Of a stretch of 33,119 nucleotides of DNA, positions 1 through 7,951 are shown piece by piece. The first letter of the stretch is position 1. Every line of letters starts with the position of its first letter. The notes under the pieces were generated by a model, which was given only the letters and a program-made list of their open reading frames with translations, searched no databases and was not told where the DNA came from. The stretch is from Azospirillum sp. B4. Lineage in GTDB: Bacteria > Pseudomonadota > Alphaproteobacteria > Azospirillales > Azospirillaceae. Position numbers and translations under genes: made by a program. The stretch is from NCBI RefSeq assembly GCF_000333275.1, contig NZ_BACU01000189.1, positions 1 through 33,119 on the forward strand, read 5' to 3'.

Positions 1-36
1 CTGATAGTGGGCATGATTAATCAATATCCTTGGAGA

Positions 37-1284
37 TCAGTCGCCAAAGCGGACGTACAGGTGGTGGGGAACCCGCATCATGGATCCGCGGATTTCGGCC
101 CGGGGCTTGTCAGGGTCGGGACGCAAGCCCGGCAGGTGGTCCAGCACGGCATGCAGCGCGCGGGTCATCTCCACCCGCGCCAGATGCTGGCCGACGCAGA
201 TGTGCGGCCCGCGTGAGAAGGAGAAATGCGGCTTCCTGTCCCGGAAAATATTGAAGCGGTCGGGATCGGGATAAAGCGCCGGGTCGCGGTTGGCCGCCCC
301 GGCCACGACATCCAGCAAGGACCCGGCGGGAATGTCGACGCCAGCCAGTTGCGTATCACAGCTGGCCATGCGCAGCTGCACCGCCACCGGGCCATCCCAG
401 CGCAAGGCCTCCTCGATGGCCTGGGGGATCAGCGACCGGTTGGCGCGTAGGGCCTCTAGCTGATCGGGGTTTTCCAGCAGGGCCGTCAGAAGAACACTGG
501 TGCCCCGGTACGTCGTGTCGCCGGCGGCGTTCATCAGTTGCCGCAGAAAGGAGATCAGGATTTCCTCGGGCAAATAGTCGCCATCGACGCTGGTCAGCGC
601 CAGCAGACTGACCAGGTCGTCCCCCGGCCGGGCCCGCCGTTCCGCCACCAGGTCCTTGAAGTATTCACCCAGTTTGACGCCCGCCTCGATTGCCTTCTCG
701 TAGTTGACGTAGTCGGTCTGGCCGATGGCCAGGCGCTGGAAGGTTCGGACATCGCTCTGCGGCAGATCCAGCTGGCGGTAGATGACCTCGAAAGGGTAGC
801 GGAGCGTGAATTCCTCGATGAGGTCGGCGTGACCGCGATCAAGGAATTTCCCCATGAGATCCCGCACCACCGGATCGACGATGGTCTCGCCCCAGGTGCT
901 GACGTACTGGGGCAGGAAGATCTTCTGGAAAATCTTGCGCCAGCGGCCATGGTCCGGGTTGTCCATGGTGCTGATGCTGCCCTGGCCGAACGTGACGCCC
1001 AGGTTGAACTTATAGGCGGCGTTGGAGAAGCGGCTGGTATCGGTCAGGACGGTGTTGATCTCGCTGGTGCCGACGATGATGAAATTCTGCCGGTCGGGCA
1101 TCAGCGCCGCCGCCAGCCCCATTTCAGGCCGATAAGCGCCCTTGATCACGGGGGCCTGGTCCCGCCACCGCGCGATCTGGGGATAGGGGTCGAGATGATC
1201 CCCGAAGTTGACGTCGTCGGCCGCGAAGGGATCGTAGGTGGGATCGTCGAAATCGTGGATGGCGATCTGAGTTTGAGCAACCAT
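37..1284 (-). CDS. Cytochrome P450 monooxygenase (bacterial class I type)
   Basis: Soluble haem-thiolate monooxygenase of 415 residues, the usual size for bacterial P450s. The haem loop FSRGPHICVG carries the axial cysteine at about residue 363. The I-helix shows AAGDTT with the acid-Thr pair used for oxygen activation, and the K-helix has the ExxR motif within EEALRW. I chose the ATG at 1284 because GGGAA precedes it and it lies 13 bp after the stop of the upstream dehydrogenase; an ATG at 1320 would overlap that gene. It is the last gene of the minus-strand catabolic run. It resembles P450s that act on terpenoid or steroid-like substrates, but the substrate cannot be read from sequence. No ferredoxin or reductase gene lies nearby. 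Confidence 0.93.
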   Translation of the reverse strand: MVAQTQIAIHDFDDPTYDPFAADDVNFGDHLDPYPQIARWRDQAPVIKGAYRPEMGLAAALMPDRQNFIIVGTSEINTVLTDTSRFSNAAYKFNLGVTFGQGSISTMDNPDHGRWRKIFQKIFLPQYVSTWGETIVDPVVRDLMGKFLDRGHADLIEEFTLRYPFEVIYRQLDLPQSDVRTFQRLAIGQTDYVNYEKAIEAGVKLGEYFKDLVAERRARPGDDLVSLLALTSVDGDYLPEEILISFLRQLMNAAGDTTYRGTSVLLTALLENPDQLEALRANRSLIPQAIEEALRWDGPVAVQLRMASCDTQLAGVDIPAGSLLDVVAGAANRDPALYPDPDRFNIFRDRKPHFSFSRGPHICVGQHLARVEMTRALHAVLDHLPGLRPDPDKPRAEIRGSMMRVPHHLYVRFGD

Positions 1285-1297
1285 GGCAGGTTCCCTT

Positions 1298-2095
1298 TCA
1301 GCTGATGAGGAAGCCGCCATCGACGGCGATCAACTGGCCGGTGACGAAGCTGGAGGCGCCGCTGGCGAGATAAAGACAAGCGCTGGCGATCTCCGCCGGA
1401 TCAGCGCTGCGGCTGCCCAGGGGGACTCGGCCCTGCTGCATGAAGGGGCCGCGCAGGGGATCGCCCACCTGAACGGACGCGGCGGCGGCCTCGGTCGCGA
1501 CCCCGCCGGGCAGAATGGCGTTCACGCGGATGTTGTGCTCGGCATATTCCAGGGCGATGGACTGCGTCAGCGCGTTCAGCGCCGCCTTGGTCATGGCGTA
1601 CTGGACATTGTCGTAGATGCCGGCCTTCAGCGATGTGACGGAGGAGATGTTGATGATGGACCCGCCGCCGTTGGCCTTCATCCGCTTCACAGCTTCCTGC
1701 GTGCACTGGAAGACGCCGCGGAAGTTGATGGCGTACATGCGGTCCAGAAACTCGGGCGTCACCGTCTCGAAATTACAGCGCGGATATATCGCGGCGCAGT
1801 TCAGCAGGACATCGACGCGGGGAAGCTCTTCATCCAGCCGCGCGAAGGCCGCCGAGACGGCGGTCGGATTGCCCTGATCCATTTGGACGGCGACCGCCTT
1901 CCCCCCCTGGGACCGGACCTCGGCGGCGAACTCCTCCGCCTTGTCGATATTGATGTCCACGGCCGCGACATGGGCGCCGGCGGCGGCGAACAATTGGGCT
2001 GTCGCCCGCCCGATGCCGGTCGCGGCCCCGGTTACAACCGCGGTACGGCCCTGCAGACCGAACAGCCGGTCCAGCTGTGGAACTGCCGATGTCAT
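1298..2095 (-). CDS. Short-chain dehydrogenase/reductase (SDR), classical type
   Basis: Rossmann-fold NAD(P)-dependent oxidoreductase of 265 residues. The cofactor loop TGAATGIG is at residues 22-29, Asp47 at the end of the second strand suggests NAD(H) rather than NADP(H), and the active site has Ser151/152 with Y166xxxK170. The usual NNAG motif reads NCAA here. The start at 2095 has a strong GGGAGGA ribosome site. It lies 48 bp after the P450cam-like gene and 13 bp before the second P450. The likely role is oxidation of an alcohol made by one of the P450s, as borneol- or hydroxycamphor-type dehydrogenases do in terpene pathways. That role is inferred from position. Confidence 0.92.
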   Translation of the reverse strand: MTSAVPQLDRLFGLQGRTAVVTGAATGIGRATAQLFAAAGAHVAAVDINIDKAEEFAAEVRSQGGKAVAVQMDQGNPTAVSAAFARLDEELPRVDVLLNCAAIYPRCNFETVTPEFLDRMYAINFRGVFQCTQEAVKRMKANGGGSIINISSVTSLKAGIYDNVQYAMTKAALNALTQSIALEYAEHNIRVNAILPGGVATEAAAASVQVGDPLRGPFMQQGRVPLGSRSADPAEIASACLYLASGASSFVTGQLIAVDGGFLIS

Positions 2096-2143
2096 GTTTT
2101 TCCTCCCGTTTTGTTTTTAAGAACCCTGGGTGTTCGGGCGCGG

Positions 2144-3373
2144 TCACCAGACCAAGGGCAGACTCAGCACCCCGTTGACCATGCCCGTCGCCAACACCGG
2201 CTTGGTCCCCGGCTTCACCTGGAAGTCTGGGATGCGCCGCAGCCATTCCCGCAGAAAAGCCTTGATCTCCCGCCGCGCCAGCACGGCGCCCGGACAGGTA
2301 TGGGCACCATTGCCGAAGACGGCGTGCGGAACCGGGAATGGTCGGGTGAAGTCCACCCGCAACGGGTCGTCCACCCGCCGCTCATCCAGGCCGTACAGCA
2401 GGTTGGGTGGCAGGATCATGTCTCCCGCCTTCAGAAACACGCCCTTGAACTCCAGATCGCTGGTCACGACCCGGGCGGTATTGGCGGCACCATGCCGACG
2501 CAGCAGTTCCTCGATGGCGCCGTTCAGGAAGGCGTCATCGTCCAGCCGGTCGCACAGCTGGCGGCGATGATCGGGATTGCGCGCCAGGAAATGGGCGATG
2601 AACCCCAGGACGGATGCCACGGTGTCCAGGCCGCCGAACAGCACCAGGCTGGCGAAGGCCATGGCCTCGCCGAACCCGATGCGCTCCCCTTCGATGTCGG
2701 CGTTGACGATGACCGACAGCAAGTCGTCGCCCGGCCGTTCCCGGCGGGCCGTGACCCAGGGGTGCAGATAGGCGGCCACACCGGCATGGGCGCGCTGCTT
2801 CACCTCCATGGTCGTGCCGCGCACCGCGTCCTCGGTCAGTTCCAGCAGGCCCGGGCTGTCCGCGCGCGGCAGGTCGACCAGGTCGAGGAAGACGACGATG
2901 GGCAGGATCTTGGCGAAGTCAGCGACGAAATCGCATTCGCCGCGTGGCTTCACCCCCTCGATCAGGCTGACGGCGGTGTCATTGACCTTGGCCTCCAGCG
3001 CGTTGACCACCTTGGGCAGCAGCGCCCGGGTCAGCGGCCGGCGGTAGGCGGCATGGACAGGCGGGTCCAATTCCAGCGGAATCTGCGGGGGCATCTCCGG
3101 CGGCATCGGCGGCAAGGTCACCCGCCGGTGGGAGAAGCGTTCCGGATCCCGCTGTATGGCCTCGATATCCTCGGCCCGGGTCGCCACCCAGTGGCCGCCA
3201 TTGGCCGGCGTCCAGAAGATGTCGGGGCAGGACTGCTGGAACGCGCGGTAGGCCAGTTGCACATCCTCGTCGGCCCCCGGCACATCGTAGATGTCGAAAT
3301 GCACCACGCGGTCCGCCGGCACATGCTCCGGTCGCACGGGGGCCGGCCGCTCGGCAGCCAAGCTTGCTGTCAT
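2144..3373 (-). CDS. P450cam-like (CYP101-type) cytochrome P450
   Basis: A 409-residue P450 that follows Pseudomonas putida P450cam along most of its length as recalled: an N-terminal VPADRVVHFDIYDVP stretch, GGHWVATR, GGLDT in the I-helix (the Asp-Thr proton relay), the FGNGAHTCPG haem loop with Cys360, and the same LPLVW C-terminus. The camphor-binding Tyr96 of P450cam falls on a proline in a proline-rich stretch before LELDPP, so camphor itself is unlikely to be the substrate. The start at 3373 has GGAGAT upstream. CYP101 enzymes need a 2Fe-2S ferredoxin and a flavoprotein reductase, and neither is in this window. The gene follows a TetR regulator by 42 bp and precedes the SDR by 48 bp. 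Confidence 0.93.
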   Translation of the reverse strand: MTASLAAERPAPVRPEHVPADRVVHFDIYDVPGADEDVQLAYRAFQQSCPDIFWTPANGGHWVATRAEDIEAIQRDPERFSHRRVTLPPMPPEMPPQIPLELDPPVHAAYRRPLTRALLPKVVNALEAKVNDTAVSLIEGVKPRGECDFVADFAKILPIVVFLDLVDLPRADSPGLLELTEDAVRGTTMEVKQRAHAGVAAYLHPWVTARRERPGDDLLSVIVNADIEGERIGFGEAMAFASLVLFGGLDTVASVLGFIAHFLARNPDHRRQLCDRLDDDAFLNGAIEELLRRHGAANTARVVTSDLEFKGVFLKAGDMILPPNLLYGLDERRVDDPLRVDFTRPFPVPHAVFGNGAHTCPGAVLARREIKAFLREWLRRIPDFQVKPGTKPVLATGMVNGVLSLPLVW

Positions 3374-3415
3374 CGTTGATCTCCAGACACTAGCTGTGCA
3401 GTGACGCTACATAAG

Positions 3416-4105
3416 CTAGCCCGGGGATCCGTCCGTCGCTGCCTTCGCCGGCGCCAAGGCGCGGATCATCATGAGTCTGATATTGGCGGCCAACCGATCC
3501 TGGTCGGGGGCGCCGTCAGGGAACAGCCACTCGCCCATCAGGCTGGCTGAAATCACCATGCCCAAGGCCAGGCGCACCGCGATGTCGGGGTCCAGCGGGC
3601 AGGGCTGGCCGGTTTCCTGGTACAGCGCCTCCAGTTGTTTCGCGGCCTCGCGGTAATGGCGCCGCATGCCGTCGAGCCTGGCCTCGCTGCGATCGTCCGC
3701 CGTCTCGGCGATACCTTTCACCAGCAAGTCGCGCAACAGGCGATGATTGCCGTCCAGGAAAGTCAGGAATTGGTCCAGGAAGACCTTCGCCCCCGCGAGA
3801 TCCAGCGTCGGACCGGGCCCCGTACCGGCGGGATTCAGGAACCGCTGGGCGATATGATCGAAGGGATCGAAGATCACCTGGTCGAACAGGCCGGCCTTGC
3901 TGCCGAAATGGCGATAGAGCAGGGTCTCGCTGACATCGGCGGTCGCGGCGATGTCCTTGGTCGTGGTGGCGGTGTAGCCGCGCTCATTGAAATGCTGGTG
4001 CGCCGCGTCCACCAGGCGCTGGATCACCTCCGACTGCGTCCGCCGGCGCCGGCGCGGCCGCCGCAAAGGCGGCGATGGCTCAACCTTGGACAAAACCCCT
4101 CGCAT
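3416..4105 (-). CDS. TetR/AcrR-family transcriptional regulator
   Basis: A 229-residue TetR-like protein. An Arg-rich stretch (about residues 15-22) precedes the helix-turn-helix, which ends in the typical LLYRHFGSKAGLF, followed by a variable ligand-binding helical domain. I chose the ATG at 4105 (MRGVLSKVEP) because GGGGAG stands just before it; an ATG at 4129 is also possible. Longer frames would overlap the epoxide hydrolase gene. It sits inside the minus-strand run, 37 bp after the epoxide hydrolase stop and 42 bp before the P450cam-like gene. It is a likely local repressor of the catabolic genes, probably answering to the substrate or an intermediate. Its operator is not certain. Confidence 0.9.
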   Translation of the reverse strand: MRGVLSKVEPSPPLRRPRRRRRTQSEVIQRLVDAAHQHFNERGYTATTTKDIAATADVSETLLYRHFGSKAGLFDQVIFDPFDHIAQRFLNPAGTGPGPTLDLAGAKVFLDQFLTFLDGNHRLLRDLLVKGIAETADDRSEARLDGMRRHYREAAKQLEALYQETGQPCPLDPDIAVRLALGMVISASLMGEWLFPDGAPDQDRLAANIRLMMIRALAPAKAATDGSPG

Positions 4106-4142
4106 CACCAGCGGCCTCTCCCCGCCCATTAAAGCCGATGCC

Positions 4143-5294
4143 TCACCATTCGGCAAAGAAGCACGCCACGTTCTCGGCGAAGGCCGCCGGTTCCTCCATC
4201 GCGGCGAAATGGCCGCCAGCCTCCATTTCCTTCCAATCCACCACGTTATAGGCCCGTTCCGCCGCCTGGCGCGGGGGATAGGGCATGAACTCCGCCGGAT
4301 ATAGGGCGCAGCCGGTGGGAACCTCAACCCGCCCCTCGCCCCTTCCGTCCGTGAAAATGCTACGGTACATCCAGATGGCCGACTGCACCGCATCGTTCAC
4401 CAGATAGACCATGACGGCGTCCAGCAACTGGTCCTTGGAGAAGCGGCGGTGGATGTCCCCACCGGTATCGGCCCAGCCCTGGAATTTCTCACATATCCAG
4501 GAGGCAAAGCCGATGGGGGTGTCCGCCAGCGCAAGGCCTATGGTCTGCGGCTTGGTCGCCTGTTCCATCATGTAGGCCGACTGCATCGCCTGGACAGCCG
4601 CGAGCTTGGCCCGATAGGCCGTTGTCGCCTCGTCGTCACCGTTGGTGGAGGCCGGCGCCATGAACAGGTTCAGGTGGATGGCAGCGACGACATCAGCATG
4701 GTCGCGCCCCAGCCAAGTGGTCACCGCCGATCCCCAATCCCCGCCCTGGGCGCCAAAGCGCTGATAGCCCAGAACATCGACCATCAGCGTTCGCCACATC
4801 GCCGCCACACGCCGGGGACCGATCACCCCGTCAGGACGGCCGGAAAAGCCGAAGCCCGGCAATGACGGGATCACGAGGTCGAAGCCCATGGCGGTGAGCG
4901 GCTGGATCACGCCCAGAAACTCAAGGATCGATCCCGGCCAGCCATGGGTCAGGATCAGCGGCAGCCGGCTTTTGCCCCCGCTTCTCCGCCCGTTGTCTTG
5001 GCCACCATCGGCACGGATATGGATGAAGTGGATGTCCACGCCGTCGACGGTGGCGCGGAAATGCGGCAGCCGGTTCAGGCCCGCCTCGCAGCGTCGCCAA
5101 TCGTAGACAGTCCGCCAATACTCCAGCAGGTCGGCCAGCCAGCGGGCGTCCGTTCCATATGCCCAGTTCCGGTCATCGGCAGGGGCGTAGCCAGGCACGG
5201 AGAGCGCGAGCTTGGCCGCAATCCAATCCAGTTTCCGCTGAGGAACCGCGATGGTGAAGGGTTGTGCTTTCAGGACGCCCCCCAAAGAGTTCAT
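4143..5294 (-). CDS. Epoxide hydrolase with N-terminal EHN domain (alpha/beta-hydrolase)
   Basis: A 383-residue microsomal/juvenile-hormone type epoxide hydrolase. The EHN domain covers about residues 10-110 and the alpha/beta-hydrolase core follows. HGWPG at 117-121 forms the oxyanion turn, the nucleophile is Asp186 in GGDWG, and the catalytic His is about 362 in GGHFAAMEEP. An acidic member lies in the strand after VPTGCALYPAEF. It opens epoxides to vicinal diols through an alkyl-enzyme ester. The start at 5294 has GAGG upstream. Set between the diiron protein and the P450 genes, it probably handles an epoxide made within the same pathway; limonene- or terpene-type epoxides are a reasonable guess but are not shown by the sequence. 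Confidence 0.93.
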   Translation of the reverse strand: MNSLGGVLKAQPFTIAVPQRKLDWIAAKLALSVPGYAPADDRNWAYGTDARWLADLLEYWRTVYDWRRCEAGLNRLPHFRATVDGVDIHFIHIRADGGQDNGRRSGGKSRLPLILTHGWPGSILEFLGVIQPLTAMGFDLVIPSLPGFGFSGRPDGVIGPRRVAAMWRTLMVDVLGYQRFGAQGGDWGSAVTTWLGRDHADVVAAIHLNLFMAPASTNGDDEATTAYRAKLAAVQAMQSAYMMEQATKPQTIGLALADTPIGFASWICEKFQGWADTGGDIHRRFSKDQLLDAVMVYLVNDAVQSAIWMYRSIFTDGRGEGRVEVPTGCALYPAEFMPYPPRQAAERAYNVVDWKEMEAGGHFAAMEEPAAFAENVACFFAEW

Positions 5295-5318
5295 GTCGTC
5301 ATCCTCGCGGCGCCCACA

Positions 5319-6170
5319 TCAGCCCACAGAGGGGATGCCCATGTCGCCGCCCTTCTCAAACCGACGCAGGTACTCGCTCAGGCCCCGCGGCTCCGGCTTG
5401 GTGCCGGGGTCGTAGAAGGGGGAAAGCACCTTCACCAGCTGCGGCAGGGTGTGGCGCTTCAGATGCTCAGCGAAGGTCTGTGCGTTGGTTCGGGATTGAG
5501 CCAGCGCCGCTTCATCCATGCTGCGCCGATCCGTGTCCACCAGCACCTTGCGCACCATCTTGCTGTAGGTGCCCAGGTGCCGCACGGCATAGATGAAGCC
5601 ATAGACGCGGTAGAGCCACCCGTTCCAGAACCGTCCCCACAGCGACCGGGCGTAGAGGGCATGGAACAGGCGATAGCAGACCGTGCGGTGCTCGAACTCC
5701 TCGCCCATATGCCATTTCCACAGGGCGATCGCTTCCGGGTCGGCGCCCACCAGGAAATCGTCGTACTTCTCGAACCACATCATGGCGGCAGGGGGACCCA
5801 GGGATTCGAATCCCTCGCAATAAGCAAGATTGAACTTCAACGACCGCTCCCGCAGCAGCACTTCGTAGTCTTCCCCAAGCTTGGTCTCGTGGGGCGCGAT
5901 GTCGGGGTAAGACTCCCGAATGCGGCGGTTGAAGCCATTGTGCTGGCGAAAGTGCTGGGCCTCCTGCGCGATGAAGATGTCGATGTCGCGGTGCAACTCC
6001 TCCTCAGCGGGGGGCAGCACTTCCTTCGCCAGCTTCATGACCTTGATCAGATAGGGCTCCACAAAGGCCGGAATGGTCGAGGACGCATTGACGCTGTGGG
6101 CGAACTCCCAGTTGGGTGCCCAGTGCGGCCGAACGTTCGCATAGTCGATTTTCGGCAGCCGGACGCGCAT
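5319..6170 (-). CDS. PF10118-type 'metal-dependent hydrolase', ferritin-like diiron pattern
   Basis: A 283-residue helical protein of the family annotated as predicted metal-dependent hydrolase (COG3687). The acidic and histidine residues form a two-iron pattern: Glu38, E70xxH73 (EAQH), Glu119 (EGFES) and E158xxH161 (EFEH). That E/ExxH/E/ExxH order is that of ferritin-like diiron oxidases, so an oxidase or oxygenase role is at least as likely as hydrolysis. The start at 6170 (MRVRLPKIDY) has GGGAGA eight bases upstream. It is the first gene of the minus-strand catabolic run, 24 bp before the epoxide hydrolase. Homologues are often found beside P450s and lipid-degradation genes, but no reaction is established for this one. 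Confidence 0.85.
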   Translation of the reverse strand: MRVRLPKIDYANVRPHWAPNWEFAHSVNASSTIPAFVEPYLIKVMKLAKEVLPPAEEELHRDIDIFIAQEAQHFRQHNGFNRRIRESYPDIAPHETKLGEDYEVLLRERSLKFNLAYCEGFESLGPPAAMMWFEKYDDFLVGADPEAIALWKWHMGEEFEHRTVCYRLFHALYARSLWGRFWNGWLYRVYGFIYAVRHLGTYSKMVRKVLVDTDRRSMDEAALAQSRTNAQTFAEHLKRHTLPQLVKVLSPFYDPGTKPEPRGLSEYLRRFEKGGDMGIPSVG

Positions 6171-6482
6171 GTGCCATCTCCCATGACTTTGGATTGCGGA
6201 CCCTAGCATGACCATTCCGGGGCACCGAAGTGAGCCCCGCCGTCCATCATGGATACGATGGGCGATATTCGGTAAATCCCCCCAACAAGCATGAACGACC
6301 AAAACAAAAACAATGATGAAGTAATGGCCGGCAGAGCAATTATTGGCGGATTCGTCCCGCCCACACCGGGAATGCTCGCCATATCACATCCATGAACTCT
6401 CCCAAGCGGACACCATGGCGCGCTTGCCCGGTGCGCCCCCCGGACCGACTCTCCCGTCCGTCCCGTCCGATGTGAGAGTCAA
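6171..6482. promoter_or_regulatory. Divergent intergenic region between the two catabolic arms
   Basis: About 310 bp without a supported gene, between two divergent transcription units, so it should hold both promoters. It is more AT-rich than its surroundings around 6290-6350. It contains an 11-bp perfect dyad, TCCATCATGGA (6243-6253), and a hairpin with CGGGGC/GCCCCG arms (6218-6239). The dyad is a candidate site for the TetR regulator, but it is short and unsupported by a second copy. I could not pick a convincing -35/-10 pair on either strand. Confidence 0.4.
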
Positions 6483-7040
6483 ATGAGCGAAACATCCCTG
6501 GATCGCGATCTCCTGGCCTTCGTCCGCGCGGCCAAGGACCGTCAGGAAATCCAAGATTGCCTGCTCCGCTACACCCGCGGTGTCGACCGTTTCGACCGCG
6601 ACCTGATGCTTTCCGCCTATCATCCCGACGCCGTCGACCAGCACGGCGTGGCCGAGGGGGACGCCGCCACCTTCGTGGATTGGGCGATCGGCTATCACCG
6701 CCAGCACCAGCTGCGCCACCAGCACATCATCACCAACCATACGGTGGAGCTGGACGGCGATGTCGCCCATGGCGAGACCTACTACATCTTCTGGGGGGAG
6801 AACCGGGAAGGGCCGCCCAGCCTCTGCTTCGGGCGATACATTGACCGGTTCGAGAAGCGCCAGGGGCGCTGGGGCATCGCCCACCGGGTCTGCGTCAATG
6901 AGAAGGTCGGCACCTTCAACGACATGGTCCTGCCGGCGGACTGGGCCCGCGCGCTGAGTTCCACCGGCCCCTGCCGGCGCGACCGGGACGACATCTCCTA
7001 TGCGCGGCCGCTCTTGGACGGCCATGCGGCGGCCGGCTGA
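6483..7040 (+). CDS. SnoaL-like / NTF2-fold protein (polyketide cyclase-dehydratase-isomerase superfamily)
   Basis: A 185-residue protein whose residues 15-140 form an NTF2-like alpha+beta barrel: LLRYTRGVDRFDRDLMLSAYHPDA at the start, a central HHIITNHTVEL-type strand and the closing GRWGIAHR strand. The superfamily includes SnoaL cyclases, scytalone dehydratase, LinA and the bile-acid dehydratase BaiE, so a dehydration or isomerisation step is plausible. His and Asp residues in RFDRD, the HxxH cluster at 70-80 and AHR could serve as acid-base groups. It starts the plus-strand arm, and its stop at 7038-7040 lies 7 bp before the thioesterase start. The ribosome site (GAGAG) is weak. The exact reaction is unknown. 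Confidence 0.85.
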   Translation: MSETSLDRDLLAFVRAAKDRQEIQDCLLRYTRGVDRFDRDLMLSAYHPDAVDQHGVAEGDAATFVDWAIGYHRQHQLRHQHIITNHTVELDGDVAHGETYYIFWGENREGPPSLCFGRYIDRFEKRQGRWGIAHRVCVNEKVGTFNDMVLPADWARALSSTGPCRRDRDDISYARPLLDGHAAAG

Positions 7041-7047
7041 GCGCCCC

Positions 7048-7932
7048 ATGGACAGCGCCATCGCCCCCGCCGCCGGGACAGTCCTCACGGCGGAACGCGC
7101 GCTGGACCTGGACGTACTGGCGCCGGGGCGGTTCAGGGCCAAGTATACCCAAGCCAACCCCGCGGGTGTGCTGTTCGGTGGCCTGGTGTTGGGGCAAGGC
7201 CTGGCCGCCGCCGCGGCCACGGCACCGGGATGGCCCGCCCATTCCCTGCACGGCTACTTCCTGCGGCCGGGCCGCGCCAGCTTGCCGGTGGATTACCAGG
7301 TGGAGACGCTGCGGGACGGCCGACGGTTCGCCGCGCGCCAGGTGACCGCCCAGCAGGAGGGGCGGACCATTTTCCACATGCACTGCTCCTTCCACGATCC
7401 AGAGCCCGGCTTCGACCACCAGGCGCCGCCACCACCCGAGGTGCCGCCCCCAGAGGATCTGTTGTCCTTGGATCGCTACGTCACCGGCCAAGCCGACCGG
7501 CTGCCCCCATCGTGCGCCGTCTATACAGCCCCCTTCCCCTTGGAATTGCGCCTGGTGGAGCCGGATGATTATTTCCTCCGCCCCACCGACAAGCCACAGC
7601 GCACCTTCTGGCTGCGCATGGCCAGCGCGGCCGGGGTGGACAGTGACAACCAGCAGCGCGCCCTTCTGGCCTTCGCCGCCGACTACTGGTTGGCCGGCGT
7701 GGCGGTGGGGCCGGGCCGCCTGTCCATCAATCGCGACGCCCTGACGATCAACAGCCTGGACCATGCCATGTGGTTCCATAGACCGGTCCGCGTCGACCAG
7801 TGGCTGCTTTACGTCTGCGACACGCCCTCGGGCAGCAACGGACGCGGGCTGGCGCGCGGCCTGCTGTACGACCGGGCCGGGCGGCTGGTGGCCACGACCA
7901 GCCAGGAAGCGCTCTTCCGCGCCACGACCTGA
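7048..7932 (+). CDS. Acyl-CoA thioesterase II (TesB-like, double hotdog)
   Basis: A 294-residue double-hotdog thioesterase that hydrolyses acyl-CoA to free acid and CoA. TesB signatures are visible: GVLFGGLVLGQGLAAA near the N-terminus, SLHGYFLRPG, RRFAARQVTAQQEGRTIFHMHCSFH, then the second hotdog with SLDHAMWFHRP and the C-terminal DRAGRLVATTSQEAL. I favour the ATG at 7048 (MDSAIAP), just after the stop of the SnoaL-like gene; in-frame ATGs at 7000 and 7024 would overlap that gene. It is probably co-transcribed with the MDR and thiolase genes, where it may free CoA from an end-product or dead-end acyl-CoA. Substrate range is not predictable. Confidence 0.92.
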   Translation: MDSAIAPAAGTVLTAERALDLDVLAPGRFRAKYTQANPAGVLFGGLVLGQGLAAAAATAPGWPAHSLHGYFLRPGRASLPVDYQVETLRDGRRFAARQVTAQQEGRTIFHMHCSFHDPEPGFDHQAPPPPEVPPPEDLLSLDRYVTGQADRLPPSCAVYTAPFPLELRLVEPDDYFLRPTDKPQRTFWLRMASAAGVDSDNQQRALLAFAADYWLAGVAVGPGRLSINRDALTINSLDHAMWFHRPVRVDQWLLYVCDTPSGSNGRGLARGLLYDRAGRLVATTSQEALFRATT

Positions 7933-7951
7933 TCGAGGAGGCATGAAGCCG

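Noticed and set aside
1283..3379. Long plus-strand open frame opposite the SDR and P450cam-like genes
   Set aside because: It has no family features, and the minus strand carries two clear enzymes with ribosome sites; it is a high-GC antisense artefact.
5795..5820. A tRNA T-arm-like sequence (GGGATTCGAATCCC) inside the diiron protein gene, possible second attachment site
   Set aside because: It lies in conserved coding sequence (CEGFESLG), lacks the rest of a tRNA, and does not match the tRNA-Glu 3' end beyond the common T-loop.
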